Below the pieces are notes generated by a model. It had not been told where the DNA came from. It worked only from the letters and a program-made list of their open reading frames with translations, and searched no databases. Positions 13,601-21,700 of a stretch of DNA of 64,000 nt are shown here, piece by piece. A program made the translations under genes and the position numbers. Each line of letters starts with the position of its first letter. The first letter of the stretch is position 1. Source of the DNA: Aquila chrysaetos chrysaetos. Its lineage: Eukaryota; Chordata; Aves; Accipitriformes; Accipitridae. The DNA lies in NCBI RefSeq assembly GCF_900496995.4, contig NC_044005.1:19101363-19165362 (forward strand). Direction: 5' to 3'.

Positions 13601-15018
13601 ACATTCACATTAAGTGATGTTCAGTGGCTATTGATGGCTCCCACACCTCACAGAAACCAGTAGTGTGATAGATTCCGATACACATTTCTCACAAGAGCCT
13701 CAGATTCTTACCGTAAAAAAAAGGAAAATGTTTCAAAATCCCGAAGTGACAAGCGGTCCGGGAACGATCATTTACATCTCACAAGAGCGTTCCCGTTGCA
13801 AAGTCACTCCTGATCCCACCGCCCTTTTCCCCTCATCTGGGTCGATCCACCAGACGCGAAGGCTCCAGCACCGTTCCTCGACCCCGGTAGTTTTCTTTTA
13901 CCTATTTATCACCCATCCAGCCACCCAGTCGTTCGTCACCTGAAGCCCTCGGCGGGCGGCAGCAGCGTCGTTCCCGCGTCAGGCTGGTAGCCAGCAGGTG
14001 GTGCCTGTTCGTTGCTTTGGGAAGAGCGGGAGCAGCGGGGGGGAAGGCAAGGGGCGCTGGGGAGGCGCGGGGCGGGGCGGAGGCTGCTCCCCGGGGGCTG
14101 AGGCGCCCGGCCCGGGCAGCCCGCCCGGCTCCTCCTCACGGCTCCGTCGGGCTCCTCTGGTCAGAGCGAAGGCAAACGCTCGGCTTCGTGGTAAACCAGG
14201 TCCCGCTTTGTGTACCGAAGTTTCTGCCGGAAAACAAATTGCGCTTGGTTTTAACGTCAGAAGCTCTGGTTTCTAAATGCTCATAATCCACTGCTCCGGC
14301 CTGATATTTCAAAGGCCTGCTTCCACTTACTAAAAGACAGATTTTCTGAAGTGCTTTCACATGTCTAAAGCCCTCTTCAGAGGGTAAGGTTTTGCGACAT
14401 TAACATATGCAAGTATACAACAAACCCTGATCCTGTTCACATAGGAACGTCTGTTGTCCAAGCTCTGTTAACGTAATCCCTTCTTGGTGTTCGCTGCTTC
14501 AGAGTAACAGCGTTCTTTACATCAAACAAAATAAAAAAAGGTGTCACGACTTGTTTATGCCCTAAATCCATGTTTCTGTCTTTTTCCATTTGGACAATAG
14601 CAAGTTTCTATGTTCAATAGCTGCTTTTATGTGCAGGGCTCCCAAAGGCTTTACGAACTGTAGAAGGTGGTAGCTCCTACAAAACACTGAAGTGGAGCCA
14701 AATGCTGAAACAAAGCCATCTCTCCTATGAATTCCAGTGGTTTCAAACAATGCAACAGAAAACAGTTATTTTGGCTGCTTGAAGACCATAGTGAGACAAT
14801 AGTTTTCAAGAGCCGTTTTTTAAAATCTCACCTGCTTTCTCTTGTTTTGTGCACAGCAAACGGGACCGATCAGTGCTACTCTGGTGATGACCCGCCCTGT
14901 GAAGGGGCCCCGTACTATTCAGTTGGACTTGGAAATGATCACTGTTAACACCGTTATCAACTTCAGAGGAAGCTCTGTCATCCGGCTGAGGATATACGTA
15001 TCACAGTACTCCTTCTAA
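1565..15018 (+). CDS. FBLN5: Fibulin-5, 3' part of gene (7 coding exons, spliced)
   Basis: Secreted extracellular-matrix glycoprotein that binds tropoelastin, LOXL1 and latent TGF-beta binding proteins and organises elastic fibres (family knowledge). The visible coding segments are 1565-1687, 4934-5050, 6016-6135, 8968-9090, 9629-9755, 12691-12886 and 14857-15018. Joined, they stay in frame and give 322 residues ending in TAA, the same length as human residues 127-448. They encode cbEGF modules 2 to 6, each opening with a D-x-D/N-E-C calcium motif, followed by the fibulin-type C-terminal domain. Introns between the EGF modules are phase 1, the usual module-shuffling phase; later ones are phase 2 and phase 0. 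The signal peptide, the RGD-containing first cbEGF and the proline-rich linker lie upstream of the window. Identity is near certain because the C-terminal domain is almost unchanged from mammals; fibulin-3 and -4 are less similar. Confidence 0.97.
1688..4933 (+). other. FBLN5: FBLN5 intron 5
   Basis: Intron of 3.2 kb with GT at 1688 and AG at 4932-4933. Short T-rich and AT dinucleotide tracts occur (about 2371-2382, 2396-2405 and 3938-3949). I see no exon, RNA gene or clear transposon in it. The ORFs inside it are open by chance and match nothing I know. Confidence 0.75.
4934..5050 (+). CDS. FBLN5: FBLN5 exon 6: cbEGF module 3
   Basis: The 117-bp phase 1-1 exon follows acceptor CTATAG and is followed by donor GTACTG. 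It encodes 39 residues beginning [14 protein letters not shown], with the calcium and hydroxylation motif [10 protein letters not shown] and the end DDGRSCQ. All six cysteines are present. It follows the mammalian module almost residue for residue; one D for E change is seen in the L-N-D-D-G segment. Confidence 0.97.
5051..6015 (+). other. FBLN5: FBLN5 intron 6
   Basis: Intron of just under 1 kb, GT at 5051, AG at 6014-6015 (CCGTAG). It carries the MIR-like fragment listed separately near 5345-5450. The rest is unremarkable. Confidence 0.75.
5345..5450 (-). repeat. MIR/CORE-SINE-like fragment
   Basis: The segment has the order of motifs expected from the reverse complement of a MIR-type tRNA-derived SINE. 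There is a gap-rich match to the GTCAGAGC and AGTCTCC(C)AAGTTCCAGACT region, then GAGCATTAGACCACC, which resembles the reversed tRNA-like head. It is heavily diverged. This is judged by eye against the remembered consensus, so the exact limits and family are uncertain. Confidence 0.42.
6016..6135 (+). CDS. FBLN5: FBLN5 exon 7: cbEGF module 4
   Basis: The 120-bp phase 1-1 exon follows acceptor CCGTAG and precedes donor GTAACT. It encodes [15 protein letters not shown], the calcium and hydroxylation motif [10 protein letters not shown] and ends DGVNCS. In human, changes at a cysteine and a serine of this module (C217R, S227P) cause recessive cutis laxa. The equivalent residues, the cysteine of C-T-Q-T-C and the serine of Y-G-S-F, are intact here. 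Confidence 0.97.
6136..8967 (+). other. FBLN5: FBLN5 intron 7
   Basis: Intron of 2.8 kb, GT at 6136, AG at 8966-8967. It holds an old MIR-like fragment (8055-8160) and an A/G-rich stretch at about 8578-8607. No exon or RNA gene is recognised in the remainder. Confidence 0.75.
8055..8160 (-). repeat. MIR/CORE-SINE-like fragment
   Basis: The sequence from about 8081 to 8145 reads AGTGATTTGCCTGGGAGAGT, then CAACATGTCAGAGCTGGGAA, then a TTGGGAGTTCCTGGCT motif. This is the order seen in the reverse complement of MIR-type SINEs: the GTGACTTGCCCAAGGTCAC block, the CAGAGCTGGGAT block, then the GAACCCAGG and CTGGCTC block. It is the clearest of several such relics in this window. Confidence 0.58.
8968..9090 (+). 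CDS. FBLN5: FBLN5 exon 8: cbEGF module 5
   Basis: The 123-bp phase 1-1 exon follows acceptor ACTGCAG and precedes donor GTAAGA. It encodes [16 protein letters not shown], then [10 protein letters not shown] and ends LLDDSRSCQ. Human has N-R-S at this last position (N283, a used N-glycosylation sequon); here the asparagine is serine, so that sequon is absent. All six cysteines and the calcium-binding residues are kept. Confidence 0.97.
9091..9628 (+). other. FBLN5: FBLN5 intron 8
   Basis: Short intron of about 0.54 kb with GTAAGA donor and a TTTTAG acceptor. Nothing else is recognisable. Confidence 0.8.
9629..9755 (+). CDS. FBLN5: FBLN5 exon 9: cbEGF module 6
   Basis: The 127-bp exon enters in phase 1 and leaves in phase 2. 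It encodes [22 protein letters not shown] and the segment [14 protein letters not shown]. The final codon is split: AA here plus C at 12691 makes asparagine, then arginine and cysteine follow. N-F-T is an N-glycosylation sequon equivalent to human N296. Reading through the donor would give a false lysine and a stop, so the donor at 9756 (GTGAGT) is clear. Confidence 0.96.
9956..10015 (+). repeat. (TATGA)n microsatellite
   Basis: Eleven perfect TATGA units run from 9956 to 10010, with one variant unit (TACGA) at 10011-10015. It is intronic in FBLN5, and the high purity of the array suggests recent length change. Confidence 0.97.
11300..12165 (+). mobile_element. Degraded CR1-clade LINE, reverse transcriptase to 3' part
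   Basis: Reading the + strand with frame shifts gives blocks matching the CR1 family RT. Near 11340-11400 is a block like GPLLFNIFINDL...KFADD (here L-S-N-I-F-V-S-N-L...K-V). Near 11485-11520 is [12 protein letters not shown], very close to the CR1 motif WQMKFNVDKCKV. Near 11845 is the GLFS block, and near 12000 a relic of the C-terminal region. Many stops and frame shifts mean it is long dead. The 5' part and a clear 3' tail repeat are not visible; family beyond CR1/L3 clade is not assigned. Confidence 0.78.
12691..12886 (+). CDS. FBLN5: FBLN5 exon 10: fibulin C-terminal domain, first part
   Basis: The 196-bp exon enters in phase 2 and leaves in phase 0. It encodes [11 protein letters not shown], which starts the fibulin-type domain, then [23 protein letters not shown], and ends EGREFYMR. 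Nearly every residue matches human fibulin-5. This domain carries sites for LOXL1 and elastic-fibre interaction in the family. Confidence 0.97.
12887..14856 (+). other. FBLN5: FBLN5 intron 10
   Basis: Last FBLN5 intron, GTAAGT donor and GTGCACAG acceptor. It contains T-rich tracts (about 13366-13373 and 13424-13438) and then a CpG-rich block from about 13750 to 14250, described as its own feature. No coding exon is seen inside it. Confidence 0.8.
13750..14250. promoter_or_regulatory. Intragenic CpG island, possible internal promoter
   Basis: CG dinucleotides become dense at about 13750 and peak at 13930-14170, where the sequence is strongly G+C rich. GC-box sequences (GGGGCGGGGCGG at 14069-14080) lie in the peak. 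The flanking intron is AT-rich with few CpGs, so the block stands out sharply. There is no recognised coding exon; overlapping ORFs on both strands are low-complexity Gly/Arg/Pro/Ala translations typical of CpG islands. An alternative or non-coding transcript start, or an enhancer, is an inference. Confidence 0.6.
14857..15018 (+). CDS. FBLN5: FBLN5 exon 11: end of C-terminal domain and stop
   Basis: The coding part of the last exon has 53 codons and TAA. It reads [19 protein letters not shown], continues through [16 protein letters not shown] and ends IYVSQYSF. The human end is QYPF, one residue different. The acceptor GTGCACAG lies at 14849-14856. Confidence 0.98.
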   Translation, partial: QTGPISATLVMTRPVKGPRTIQLDLEMITVNTVINFRGSSVIRLRIYVSQYSF

Positions 15019-15715
15019 ACCTTGAGTTTGTGCCCTGGAAACATTAAAACAAAAGAGACGGTTCCTCCTCTGCAGAACTCTCTCCTCAGAAGCCAGTACG
15101 TATAGCAGCTCCAAACCAAATCAGTATTTCCACAGACCCGGTGACCTATGCCTGTCTGAGGAGGGAGGCCTCTTCATGCACAGTCCCTATCAGGATGCAG
15201 ACATCTGAAGATGTATTGTCAGCAGATCCCATATGATTCTCTATGTGGTCATATATTTTAAGGACTCTTCTTTCCATTGTAAACACTTCTAGGGTATGAG
15301 TCTATGTTTGAAAGACTGTGAACCTTTGTAGCTCCAAGGCTGCTTAGCAAAAAGCACCAAAGAAACTGAGGAAAAAGCTGGCTTTTGCAATCTTGCCTTT
15401 TTTTTTTTCATTATAAATGGAAAGCAGAAAAACAAGCAGAAACAGAAACAAAAAGCCACCTATTGAAGCAAGGGATCTCAGAAGTGCTAACTTACATTCC
15501 CAATTATCTCTGGAATTATCAGTCAGGCACTTTGTCTCAATTCACCCTGCATTTGTCTTAGTTTCACCCGTTTTTTTCTTTGATTTTATTTTATAGTTAA
15601 AATTCATTGTAAATTCATTCCAAAATACATGTTGTACTATGTAATCTTTTACTTTCTAACAAAGTGTCACATGTTTGGGTTCCTTCCTGTATTAAATCTT
15701 TCTATATAACAGAGT
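15019..15715 (+). other. FBLN5: FBLN5 3' untranslated region (probable)
   Basis: Sequence after the stop codon stays free of introns or other signals. An ATTAAA hexamer at 15691-15696 followed by a T/G-rich stretch makes a reasonable cleavage site near 15710-15720. An earlier ATTAAA at 15043-15048 is a few dozen bases after the stop and is less likely. The true 3' end needs transcript data. Confidence 0.6.
15691..15696 (+). terminator. FBLN5: Candidate FBLN5 poly(A) signal ATTAAA
   Basis: ATTAAA is the commonest variant poly(A) hexamer. It is followed within 20-30 bases by a T-rich stretch and then GGTATGTTTT, which could be the downstream element. It gives a 3'UTR of about 0.7 kb. Confidence 0.45.
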
Positions 15716-15719
15716 TCAT

Positions 15720-16084
15720 AGAAATCTATCACTGGATGGTATGTTTTACAATATTTAGGATGTTATGCTTATTTACACCCAGGCTCTTTGACACAGGCCT
15801 CCACTGCCAGAATAGTGTCCAGGGACTTTAGAGCAGATAAGAATCAGAACTTTATTTTTCCCTGTTTTCCTGAGTGTGATAGTTGCAAACAGTTTGTAAT
15901 GGTTATAAGGTAGTGATACTAACTCTGTAGTGAAGGCTGCAACTAATCTCCTGTTTAAAGACCACTCAGCTCAGACCTGTCCAAATTCCTTCAGAAAAAA
16001 ATGAATTGTTCTGTTCACGTGCAGTCTCTCTCCTACATTGCTAACATTGGGAAAAATAAGCTGAAAAGGACTTGGACCAGTCTT
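15720..16084. other. Intergenic, start of FBLN5-TC2N spacer
   Basis: No gene, RNA or clear repeat recognised. An extended FBLN5 3'UTR could reach into it. Confidence 0.6.
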
Positions 16085-16545
16085 ATCATTCATGCCTCTG
16101 CCACAAAGCAGACCCCACTATACCAGTACCCAGCCCTCAAATGATGGGATCCTACAGTTTCCATAGGCAATGTCTTCTCAGGTATAACTGCTGTAACCAA
16201 TAGAAAGTTTCTCCTGAAGTCTAATCTGACTCTCTGCTGTTGTAATTTAAATCCATTGCTTTTTACCATACTTCCAGTAGAAATAGAGAACAGTTTGTCT
16301 CCCCCTTTGCAGCAGTCTTTAACATGTCTGAAGACTGTTGTCATGTCTCCCCTCAGACTGTTCCTTTCTAGTCTAAACAAACCCAATTCTTTTGGTCTTT
16401 CCTCATACATCACATTTTCTGGACCTTTGATCATTCTTGTTCCTCTCATCTGGATTCTCTCCAGTTGGTTCACATCTTTCTTGAAGTGCAGTGCCCAAAA
16501 CTGTGAAAAGTATTCCAGATGAGGCCTCACAGTGCAAAGCTAAAT
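16085..16545 (-). mobile_element. CR1-clade LINE fragment, reverse transcriptase C-terminal part, antisense
   Basis: The minus strand has an uninterrupted 146-codon frame (16090-16530). It reads MRPHLEYFSQFWALHFKKDV, then QLERIQMRGTRMIKG, then a P-K-E-L-G-L-F-R-L-E-R-N-S-L-R-G-D-M block. These match the conserved CR1 ORF2 tail (RPHLEYCVQFWAP..KKD, LERVQRRATKMIKG, ELGLFSLEKRRLRGD). It is a 5'-truncated, non-functional copy and not a host gene, despite the open frame. Confidence 0.9.
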
Positions 16546-19500
16546 CTATATATATGTTTAGGAGTTTGAAAAAAAAAAATTGTATAGTTTGGAGGTATAA
16601 TGCTTACCTTGTTGAAGCCACTGGAAGTTTGGTCTTTTATTTTAGTAGGGATGAGGGTTCATATGCCTTGTTCTTAAATTTCTCTGAATCAAGTTCTTTT
16701 GCTTCTTCCCCCGCTTTTTCCTTATTGGCTTATTTGCTCTCCAGCATCGCTAGGGCAGGAAAGACAACATTTGCTTCATCTTTTTGACAACTGGAAGTGC
16801 TTAATGCTACTTGGGAAAAGAAGTTTATGAAGATTATAATGCAAGCAAGCGGGAGCAGAGTAGAAGCATTATGTGAGGTCTTCATTAAAGTGAAGTATTA
16901 AATGGGAGATTACAGACTCAGAAAGTTATCACAACACAGACTGCATGACACAATCAGAAAATTGACTCTCTTGTTCCTAATAAGCTTTGTGAGTTAGTCT
17001 AGAGTTGGTTTTCCCTACCTTTAATAGAGACTCTGCTCTTTTTACTTGTACTCAGCCTGAAGGAAGTCCTGATGCAATGGCTCACAGCAACAAAACGCTG
17101 AGTTGAGTGTAATTTAGCAGCTTTCATATCTTAACGGTTTAAAGTTTTCTCCGTGCTGCTACAACATCCTGGGATCCTGTGCCTCAGAGCTCTGTATGCA
17201 GGCTGTCCTTTATTGTAAAAACAAAAAGGCTGGAGCCTGACTCCAGGGTTTAGTGGGCCAAGCTGAAGGCAGGGAGCCAACAAGTTTTGTGAGCCGCTGA
17301 CTTGGAGGAGATAAATGTAGAGGAAATGTGCAGGGAAATATCAGAAACAAGAATGTGTTTCCTGAGTGTATCATGGCTCATCATATACCACAGTCTTGCA
17401 GGGGAAAATAGAGATGACCAGGAAGGCGGAATGCTAGTTTATAACCATGGGGCTAAAAGTGCTTATGTGTCCCAGATAATGGAAGTGAGACGTGGGAAAC
17501 AAGCAGGCTCTGGTGGCCCAGAGAGGAGACAAGAGGCAGGCAGGGTCTTGCATTAAAGATGTTAAACTCTTAACACGCTGAAAGTTTTGCCACTGCTTAA
17601 AAGCCCCCTTTTACCCCTTTAGTGCCCCCGTGTTATGGCTTCTTCATGCCCAGTTGAGGAGTCCTCTCTCTTCCTGACATCACATCACCTCCTGGAGAAG
17701 AAGTGCACCCTGTTAGACATCAGACAGTTTCTCACTTCTGGGCTGTTCTCCCATGGCCCCCACATACCAACCTGATTTAACCCTAATTTAGAAACATAAA
17801 AACCCAGAGGAATTCCATAACAAAACACTTTGTTAAAAGAGTAAAGCTTGAATGCTTGGTTTTAGCAGGGTCCAGCAAATACTCATAAAACAATATTACA
17901 CTTTCTATATAAACATTCTGCGCCTTAAAAAAAAAAGTGAAAAGTCTGGAAACAAAGGAATTCAGCCACTTCTCAACCGCCATAACATCTTTCATCACTC
18001 ACTATCACTCCAGCCAACTTTAACCTTGCCAAAATATATGCCAATCTCAAAATAATAAATTACTAGCAGTTTATAATATCTAAACTCTCCATTTCCTAGT
18101 CAGGGGTCTGTTTCCAACAGACCATTGCAGGCTCATATAGTACAGCAGTTCTCACCAAATAAAAAAAAGGACTGTGCATGTCAGGTTTTTACAGCATGGA
18201 AGTTAAAAATGCAGTCTTGCAACTGCTGTATATGTTCATGTTCTCCTTTGAGGCCAAGCCTCCCTACAAGCAGACAGAATTCCAGGTCTGCTCAGAAAAT
18301 TATTCTTTATTCTAACCTACTGCAGAGGATTTTCTAACACAAAGAGTTTTACCATATGGTTAATAGACAATATTCTGGCCGGCACGAGATGAGGGCACTG
18401 ACCGTGGTCTGGGTACGTGTGGCTTCCCTCGGGCTCTGCTCTGACATGCTCCTCGCTCAGGGTGGCACAGCTGTTCCCTGGCTGAGCTGGGGAGGGACAG
18501 CTCTTCGCCTCTCCTGCATGTTGGCTGTCATGTCTGTTTAAATGAGGGTCCTCGGGAGAAAGACTGCCTCTCACTATGTGTTTGTACAGCACCTATTGCC
18601 AGTGCAATAATTGGAATAAAAGTAAACAAAAGCAGAAATGGCAGTACTCTTTGATACAGATCACAATGATTGGGAAGGAGAATCTATTCTGATAAATGAA
18701 CCACATGATTCATGCTAGTCGGGCTAGGTGCCAGAGGGAGAAGAATGGCAAGAGATGAATCATCCAGCACTGTAGAGCTGAATGGGTCCTATCATCTGGT
18801 TTATTTGACTTTGAGATATTTTTAGGGTATTGACTTTTTTTGACACAGACAACAAAATGTTATTTCACCTAAGAGTTTGCTGGATCCCACAGAATCTCTT
18901 TTCAGCTAGTGCTTCTCTGACAACAATAAGTTTGTTGAGAGTAACTAAGCTTCTTTGAGTACCTGGTCACCCACGATCACCGAGTGTTGTGTCCGGGGCC
19001 ATTCACACAGAGCTTTCTCCTTTTCAAGTTGGGGGCCTGTACTTATATTTACCTTTTTTTGGCTCAGCTTTTAGAAGAGTCAACTTTCATTGTCTCATAA
19101 ACATGGTATCAGCATCAGCAGAACTTACATATTCATTTTTCTCTGTCCAGAGCAAGCAGAGCAATAGAATCAGTACAGTTTGTGGTCATTCAGGTTCTCC
19201 AGTCTGGCTTATTCATGGAACATGCTACTGAATATTTTCCATAGCATGTAGCTGTATTAGAACCCAATGAAAATTTCATAGCACAAAGATGTTAAAAAAA
19301 AAAAAGGAATAAAAGTATGCCCTAACGTTATTCAAGCCTGACAGACATTATTATTAAAATAAATCTCTATCCTGGATGGACAAAACCCTCAGCTGGTGTT
19401 AATTTGCATGACTGCTGCTCTTTAATGGAAAGATAAAGTGTCCTTAGGATTTTCCCTGTGTGTGTGTAAAGCACTGTGCATACACCTGTATACAAAGAGA

Positions 19501-21610
19501 ATTTACAGAAGCTAAAACTAGTTGTGGTAGTGTAGCTCTGCATTTGGAAGTCAAAGAGTTGTGAGACAACACGGCACAAACAAATTGTGTTTCCTCATCT
19601 GACATGAGTGCAGACAAGTGATTTATATGCCTCACATTTTGTTGTTTTAAGTCTTTGAACCACTTCTGAATAGCTCAACCCCAAAGCAGGTGCCATGCAT
19701 GAAGACTGAGGCTGATGGTCATAACTAGACTTTCGGGGATTCTGCAGAAAGCCTGCCCAGAAAGGTGACCTGTGCTGAAGGGTCAGTGCCGTAGGAAGTG
19801 TAATGGTCCAGAGGTATTTGTGCAGGGATGTCTCTGATCCTGCAGCTGCTTTTTTCCTTGCCTGTTTCAGTGCAGAGTGCATCTGATGTTTATAAGTGTG
19901 CACATCAGAGGTGGAAATCTCACCTATGCCAGTTCTTGGTTCAAATTTCTGAGATCCCTCTAGTGGTTTCCACTGGCCAAACTAACTCCCTGTGTAACTC
20001 CACTAATATTGTGGGTCACATGAAGGAGAGTTTGGGTACAAGGCAGGTACACTTTTACACCAGCAAGTGAATAATGATGCAGTAACCTTGATGAAATTGA
20101 GGAATGTAGCCGGGTAGCAAAGGGATCTTTAGAAAACACTTCAGCAACCAAAAATTCCTGAAATATTCAACTTCTGTCAATTCCCTCCTGTATCCCAAAA
20201 GTCATTTATTCTCCCTTTTGAGTTTGTCCTGGACAAGTGATCTCATTATGGTCATGCACTGCAAGCACACGCTGAGTGAGCTCCACTTTGCCTCTGGCAC
20301 TACGTAACATTTTTCACTTTGCTTTTTGGAGGTCAGTTGTAGGCTATGTGTGTCTTCAACGCTCTGACTGACCTCACTTGCTTTTCTCATAGCCAAGGCA
20401 GATCCGTTATTTCCCTGCCAGGTTCCTTTGCACCCACGATCTGTACAACAAGCTCTTCACATGTTTCACTGGAAATGCAGGCAGTGTTGTTGGCCCATTT
20501 GCTGCTTTTGTACCCCGCTCCCTCTGCAATGTTGGTAGGCACCCTCACAGCAAAGTATTAGGTCTGAATGGCTGAAGTGATTGCCCAGCCTGCTGGCAGT
20601 GCCTGGCTTCATGAAGAGGATTAAAAAAAACCCCACAACCTCCCAGTTTTGAAGGCGACAGATGCTCTTTTAGGTCCTGATGAATCACTTTTCCCCTGAA
20701 GTTGTGTCTATATCATGCTGGCTTGATAGTCGCAAAGTTTTTTAAGAAGCCTGATAAGGACATGCTTATGCAATACATCCTTAGGCTCTTCATGCCTTGG
20801 ATGAGGTTTTCCCAGTTTGCAAAGAGAGTATTATTTGGCCCAGTCAGAGAGAGTGCAATGTGATCACCACTATGCTGAAGTCAGTGATTGCTAACCACCT
20901 TACATCAGGTCTGGATTTAGCCCAGTTTTAAGTCTTGAATTTCAGTGTCAGTGGTATAAATGTAAACAGATATGTATTATTTTTACAGTAGAGCTGAAAC
21001 ATTGTTTCCAGTAAATAAACAGTAGTATGATTGCAGTATCTCTTTCTCTGTGGGCACAATCTTTGGGTACTTTAAGATTTCCTGATATATCCTTTGAAAC
21101 TTCAGAATTTCCTCTGGTATTTCAAGCTATTCATTGATGTGTTTCCATGAATGATTCCTCACTCCTGTTCTTCGAAGGCCAACCCAGGCACTTGACTCTA
21201 CATATTGTTAAAACATCAAGCTACACCCAAGCCTTTGCAGAGTCACAGCTCATGCATCATTCATAGAAATTGTTCCTCTCTGTAACCTATAAGGGATTAT
21301 GTTGCCTTCCTTGAGATTCTGCAGTGTTCAAAGTAATGCATGCTTATGTGTTTTTCAAGACTGGGACCTTAGTCTGGAGATTGTTCATCAGCAACTTGCT
21401 GCAAATGTTCTGTATTCTACATGTGAAATCATAGCTACAAAGGTTAGTTTTGACAAAATCCTCAAAACATATGGTGTTTCCTGGCTGCCTACACATAGTG
21501 CAAACACAATTCAAAAGTCCAGCATCAGAGTTCTCCAGTATTCATAAGAAATCACTGTTGTTATGAAACATTTTGGTCAGTAAACTAATTTTGTGGATTA
21601 TGTGAAATGC
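16546..21610. other. Intergenic spacer
   Basis: About 5 kb with no gene I recognise. The ORFs here are short and unlike any known protein. Only simple A- or T-rich tracts (for example 16568-16578 and 19292-19303) stand out. Confidence 0.65.
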
Positions 21611-21614
21611 AAAC

Positions 21615-21700
21615 AAAGAGGCAGAAGGCCTGCCAAGATTACACAGATTTGTTATTCAAATCAGTATCCCCAAGAAAACCTGAATCTAGTTCATAATTTT
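21615..21700 (-). repeat. Possible MIR-like SINE relic
   Basis: GCCAAGATTACACAGATTTG followed by a CTGAATCTAGTTC segment resembles the reverse complement of the MIR core and head. Weak, judged by eye. Confidence 0.3.

Noticed and set aside
16090..16530. 146-codon frame on minus as a host gene
   Set aside because: It matches the CR1 LINE reverse-transcriptase tail, so it is a transposon remnant.
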